The notes under the pieces were generated by a model. The model saw nothing but the letters and a program-made list of their open reading frames with translations. It was not told where the DNA came from and made no database searches. Positions 20,412 through 24,066 of a DNA stretch of 24,066 nucleotides are shown in pieces. Numbering within the stretch: the stretch's first letter is position 1; each line of letters begins with the position of its first letter. The position numbers were made by a program, and so were the translations under genes. Source of the stretch: Apostichopus californicus (lineage: Eukaryota > Echinodermata > Holothuroidea > Aspidochirotida > Stichopodidae); assembly GCA_020650975.1 (NCBI GenBank), contig JAIPMN010001937.1, positions 1 through 24,066 on the forward strand. Reading direction: 5' to 3'.

Positions 20412-21123
20412 AGATTTAGGGTACTACTGTGCTCATTACCAGTAACCGACGGGCATAAATCTCCAATCTGTAGCCTACAGGTTACCTGTCATGTGACCTT
20501 TTCAAATATTGTATATAGGCGAATGTTCCGCTATAGTTATGTGTTTTTTAATGAAGTTATCTAGAACATGACAAACTTAACCTACATTTTTTTTACATAT
20601 TTATTCTCTTTTTACGCTCCTCTCGTTGGAGATATCTATAATGAAAATGTTCGCACTTTTGCTAATTTACGGATGTATAAGAGTTTACGACTAATAATTA
20701 ATTAGAGCAAGGATTCTCGTTAACCTTTAACACAGGGAATAGTCTTTCATAGAAACAGCTCGTTCCTATTAAATTGCATACGTTTTGGTGATTGTTTTCT
20801 TCTTGTGTGTTATGTTTGTTAATTGTGGCAGCCATCTCCGCTCTTTCAAGTGTAAAATGAATCGACATTAAAAAAAAAACACGCCCACATGACTTGTCAT
20901 GTACATTTTTCACTGTAATATTGAAAATAGTCACTACTTTAAAAAAAAAATAAAATGCTCATGGGCAATGATTCTGTCAGGAGACGTTTGGTTTGTAACA
21001 TGGGGGAAATGTGGTTTGGTGACGCTCATTGACTGGTTTTCGAAGCAACTTCATTCGCTACGACTGTACTTCAGTTATGAACAACTGGGTCCCTTCACCA
21101 AGTCATTTCTAAGTACTCTCATT
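20412..21123. other. No recognisable feature
   Basis: AT-rich spacer with A runs near 20870-20879 and 20941-20950. Short frames at 20698-20934 (minus) and 20899-21153 (plus) overlap on opposite strands and match no family. Confidence 0.5.
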
Positions 21124-21154
21124 ATTACACTTGACACTTCATTTGAAGTGTAAT
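21124..21154. repeat. Inverted repeat, 9-bp perfect stem
   Basis: ATTACACTT (21124-21132) pairs exactly with AAGTGTAAT (21146-21154). Within this an overlapping hairpin ACACTTCA/TGAAGTGT exists with a 2-nt loop, so two alternative folds compete. Confidence 0.7.
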
Positions 21155-21465
21155 TATTGCAGACAGTGACGTGTACATATTTCAAAGGACTGATTAATGT
21201 AAGGTCTGGGACATTTAGTGGTCGGCGGATGAAACATTTTACGAATGAAGGGTGTGGCTGTGTGGTTGATGAACGGATCTGCCTTGAAGGGAGGGTTGGT
21301 GGTCGTTTCCGAGAATAAAAGTTCAGAGGTCAAATGGCGCAGTCTGAGGCATATTTAGACTATAATTAGATCCTTAATTAGGTGTGAAAGCAAGTTTGTG
21401 CTAATAATTATACCAATGGAGTTTGCAAAATATCCGATTGAACGTTTTTCTCATGAATTACGGTT

Positions 21466-21556
21466 AAGGTGGGGGACGGCATGACCCGCTCCCACCCCCA
21501 GTTGAGTATAGTGGGGTTGTTTTCTTAAAGAAACTTCCTCTGCCCTGTCAACCTGG
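21466..21556. repeat. GC-rich fragment resembling a second MITE
   Basis: A GGTGGGGG block, then CCGCTCCCACCCCC, and later AACTTCCTCTGCCCTG echo the GC-rich head and the CTTCCTACGCCACTG-type end of the element at 20060-20411. I could not find a target duplication or a clean left end. A 60-codon minus frame crosses it. Confidence 0.3.
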
Positions 21557-21716
21557 AGTTTAACTAAGTTGGATAATTTCGACCCATTGCATAAAATACA
21601 CAATACTTTAGAATCGAACCTTGCATATTGCATGGTGCATTGATTCGTTTAAAGAGAGCCCGTCGTAAAGCATGTCGATATATTAAGGAAAACGAGCAAT
21701 ATAATTTATAATGAAC

Positions 21717-21732
21717 TATATATATATATATA
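21717..21732. repeat. (TA)8 microsatellite
   Basis: Eight uninterrupted TA dinucleotides in an AT-rich neighbourhood. Confidence 0.9.
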
Positions 21733-21830
21733 CTAATTATAATAATAAATAAATATAGTCATATTCCCTGCATACAAAAAAACACAAGAAAAATAGGCAA
21801 TTATTACATCGACGCTTAAACTCGGTTCAG

Positions 21831-21885
21831 ATACATCACTAAGTGATGTCAATTGATATGACTATGACTATTAATAGTGATGTAT
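21831..21885. repeat. Nested inverted repeats
   Basis: ATACATCACT (21831-21840) has its exact reverse complement AGTGATGTAT at 21876-21885. A second copy, AGTGATGT, sits immediately next to the first arm (21842-21849), so the left arm can pair with either. The function is unknown and chance is possible in AT-rich sequence. Confidence 0.6.
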
Positions 21886-22461
21886 TAATATCTTCAAGAG
21901 AGTAACATATATACATAGCGAGTCTCTAGAACTCAAAATAGTGAATCATTAAAATGTGTGCATAAATCGTAGTCAGATCTAAACTGTCACCAAATAATAC
22001 TCATCTAGCTATTCCAAAAAACAGAGATAATTTCACAACACAATTAATGCGCTAGAGTCGCGTGCATGAAGATTTTGTAAGTTTATTAATAGTAGTTGAT
22101 TGAAAAGATCTTTTAAATTTTCCTCTCGTTCAAATAGGCAAATGTTGGCCAGTAGTTAGCCTAAATATATGACAATACTCACGTTTTAAGTCCGATTCTT
22201 ATATATGAACTATACAGGCAAGGTTTCCCTATACTTATTGTATAACAGTGTGGTTGTTCAAGGCTAACTGTTGTAATCGAAATAACAAGGATAGGGGGAA
22301 GAAAGGATTAGCAAACTTGCCCCATATACCTATTGTAAAGTCATTGTTAATGTATAAACGGCAAATATATAGAACGGAAAGCCGTTTAACTTTTATACGT
22401 CAAATATAACAAAATAAAAGTCTTTTCAGGCATATCTGAGAACGAGACAGATGGTTTTGCT
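21886..22461. other. No recognisable feature
   Basis: AT-rich sequence with no open frame, RNA gene or element end that I can support. Confidence 0.55.
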
Positions 22462-22776
22462 AACGCAACCAATTGCTTTAAAGTGGGAGTAACACCCGCT
22501 CTTTAACAATACATGGTTCGAAGAGTCACTCTCCATGCGAACGCAACCAAGTGCTTTAAAGTGGGAGTAACACCCGCTCTTTAACAATACATGGTTCGAA
22601 GAGTCACTCTCCGTGCGAACGCAACCAAGTGATTTAAAGTGGGAGTAACACCTGCTCTTTAACAATACATGGTTCGAAGCGTCACTCTGCCTACTTAAAA
22701 AGATACGCCAAGCAACCGTTTCTGCCTCTTGAAGATTCAATGATTCCATGACATTTTTCCTACTAATGAACTTCAA
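22426..22776 (-). CDS. Doubtful ORF composed mainly of a 26-residue repeat
   Basis: A 116-codon ATG-to-stop frame, the longest in the window. After an N-terminal stretch rich in charged residues it consists of three repeats of the pattern SNHVLLKSxCYSHFKxxGCVR, then a short tail. Each repeat has two cysteines and one or more histidines (C..SH..and GC), but the spacing does not match any zinc-finger class I can name. I see no signal peptide or membrane segment. Its length is a by-product of the 78-bp repeat, so I consider a real gene unlikely without transcript support. Confidence 0.12.
   Translation of the reverse strand: MKFISRKNVMESLNLQEAETVAWRIFLSRQSDASNHVLLKSRCYSHFKSLGCVRTESDSSNHVLLKSGCYSHFKALGCVRMESDSSNHVLLKSGCYSHFKAIGCVSKTICLVLRYA
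22462..22695. repeat. Three tandem copies of a 78-bp unit
   Basis: Copies start at 22462, 22540 and 22618, each with AACGCAACCAANTG, then TTTAAAGTGGGAGTAACACC, then TTTAACAATACATGGTTCGA. Copies one and two differ at about two bases. Copy three has a few substitutions and diverges in its last ten bases. The unit length is a multiple of three, and the minus strand stays open through all copies, giving a 26-residue repeat beginning SDxSNHVLLKSxCYSHFK. The minus-strand frame runs 22776 to 22426 (116 codons). No family is recognised, and repeat multiplication of a chance-open frame would give the same picture. Confidence 0.95.
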
Positions 22777-24066
22777 TCTTTGTCAATTTTTCCATTAACC
22801 GTTGTTGGACAATCAATCGAATTTGTTTATTTAAAGTTTCATCGAAAGGAAATATCGATGTGGTAGATTTGAGGGTCTAAATGGGGTATGTGATAAATTT
22901 ATGACTCAACCTACCTAAATTGTTGAGTGTTTGTACATTTATAAGTGTCAAAAACTCCCTTTTAGGCAATTCAAACTCCCCTGCCTTAACATTTGTTTAG
23001 TACTGGAAGCTAATTAGGACAATATTAGCCTCTGATTTATTTACCAATTACTACCGGTTTTTTATTTTTTGATGTTTCAACTCGAGAGGCTTGTATGAGA
23101 AATGAAACTAACAGAGGTATTTATATGTCACCTCGATAATTCACGAATATTTTCAATGAGAAACTGGTTCATTGAATTTAAAACAACGGAAGGAAACGAA
23201 TTGTTATTATTATATCTTATGTTGCAGAGTTTTTTGGATGTGATTTTGTTTTCTTTTTTTTTCGGCTTGGAACATTTATCTTTAAAACTGACCAACGGAT
23301 AATAAAAAGTCCAAATGGGAATTGAAGTCAATGTTAAGAGTTTGTTCCACCTGTCACACTTGGGGAGGAAAGAAACACCCACTCATTAATTACAGACGGC
23401 ATAGCCGTTCATAGGTTAGTCTTTAACTACGCTTGCTGTATAAATAAATGGTCGTCGTGGGGAAAAACACTCGTTTCTCTTGGAGACAAGAACAAAACTT
23501 AATGAGATTTGTAATCGCCATTTTCTGCCTGAACATTGAATTTCTATAATTGACTCATAACAATTTATAGGGGAAAATTTGCTTTTTCCCCCACAAATCT
23601 CCTGCTCTGGTAAAATAACACATGAAGGTTATCTGAAACATCTAAAATGACAAATTAAGATTCGCGTCAATGCTCTGTATGATATTACTTTTTTGTACAT
23701 TTTACATGTGAAAATATTATAATGCATACACAAACTATAGACGCACAGTGACTTATTTCTCGACAGTTTTCATTCGTTTAAGAAAGGTTCTCTGAACCAG
23801 ATGATGAATCCATAATAAGATATACCGGATAATCGATTGACTTTATTTGTTGGGTGAACGCAAAGTCATAAACAAGAGAGGTCAGTTCGCGAGATTGACG
23901 CTTTAAGTTTATTAATGCATATAATATGTGTGTTTCTTCGCATCACCCATCATCTACATCTTTAGGCTTTTTGGAAAGGGAAACAGACATTGATTGAACG
24001 TCTGTATATACATATATTTACACAAATATGAAAAGTATACGTGAAACTCTGAGTAACAACTACTAG
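22696..24066. other. No supported gene; one TATA-like site
   Basis: AT-rich sequence to the window end. Overlapping opposite-strand frames at 23102-23302 and 23128-23382 are unrecognised. TATAAATA at 23439-23446 is a good TATA-box match, but no coding sequence follows, and such strings are common here by chance. Confidence 0.45.

Noticed and set aside
22510..22535. GGTTCGAAGAG inside the 78-bp unit as a Pol III B box
   Set aside because: The conserved C of the B box is missing and no A box lies upstream at tRNA spacing on either strand.
23439..23446. TATAAATA as a core promoter
   Set aside because: No coding sequence or other promoter element follows, and the string is expected by chance in AT-rich DNA.
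1..24066. CRISPR array, prophage or bacterial operon
   Set aside because: No short identical repeats with unique spacers, no long ORFs, no ribosome-binding sites; U2 snRNA and hAT features indicate a eukaryotic nuclear genome.

Overview
This window reads as intergenic or intronic DNA of a metazoan nuclear genome. It is visibly AT-rich, no reading frame exceeds about 116 codons on either strand, and no bacterial-style operon or ribosome-binding-site pattern is present. Its content is decayed transposable elements, tandem repeats, homopolymer tracts and short inverted repeats. A U2 snRNA-derived sequence with the vertebrate-like 5' end, hAT-type DNA-transposon termini and a Penelope-like motif suggest an animal, perhaps a marine invertebrate. 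The taxon is inferred from repeat flavour only and is low confidence. I see no complete protein-coding gene.

Layout. Positions 1-500 hold a very diverged tandem repeat with about 105-120 bp spacing. A GA microsatellite lies at 1512-1529. A tiny non-autonomous hAT-like element lies at 2883-2968, followed by a Penelope-like/hammerhead-like module near 3441-3540. A 227-bp segment is tandemly duplicated at 4858-5311. The stretch 5.3-9.8 kb is nearly featureless, apart from a GC-rich patch near 8240 and a hammerhead-core-like string at 8651. A three-copy 13-bp word sits at 9840-9885. A candidate terminal exon with a CARD-like (death-fold) peptide lies at 10229-10428. An eight-copy tandem array with 79-86 bp units occupies 12074-12733. 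At 14960-15402 an ACTCG-rich cluster is followed by a broken frame carrying a hAT-transposase-like HDGWT motif.

The 18.5-21.6 kb segment is the richest. It has a C-tract/G-tract pair, a U2 snRNA 5' end (43 of 45 bases by eye) joined to non-U2 sequence with its own hairpins, a frame-broken protein-kinase-like relic at 19457-19554, and a 336-bp hAT-like MITE at 20068-20403 with a near-perfect 8-bp target duplication. A 78-bp unit is repeated three times at 22462-22695. Because 78 is divisible by three, the repeat stays open on the minus strand as a 26-residue repeat. The last 1.4 kb shows nothing I can name.

No set of genes working together as a system is supported. The best leads are the U2-headed chimera (possibly a SINE with an snRNA head), the CARD-like exon and the kinase relic. 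Each rests on reading by eye and needs a homology search or transcript data.
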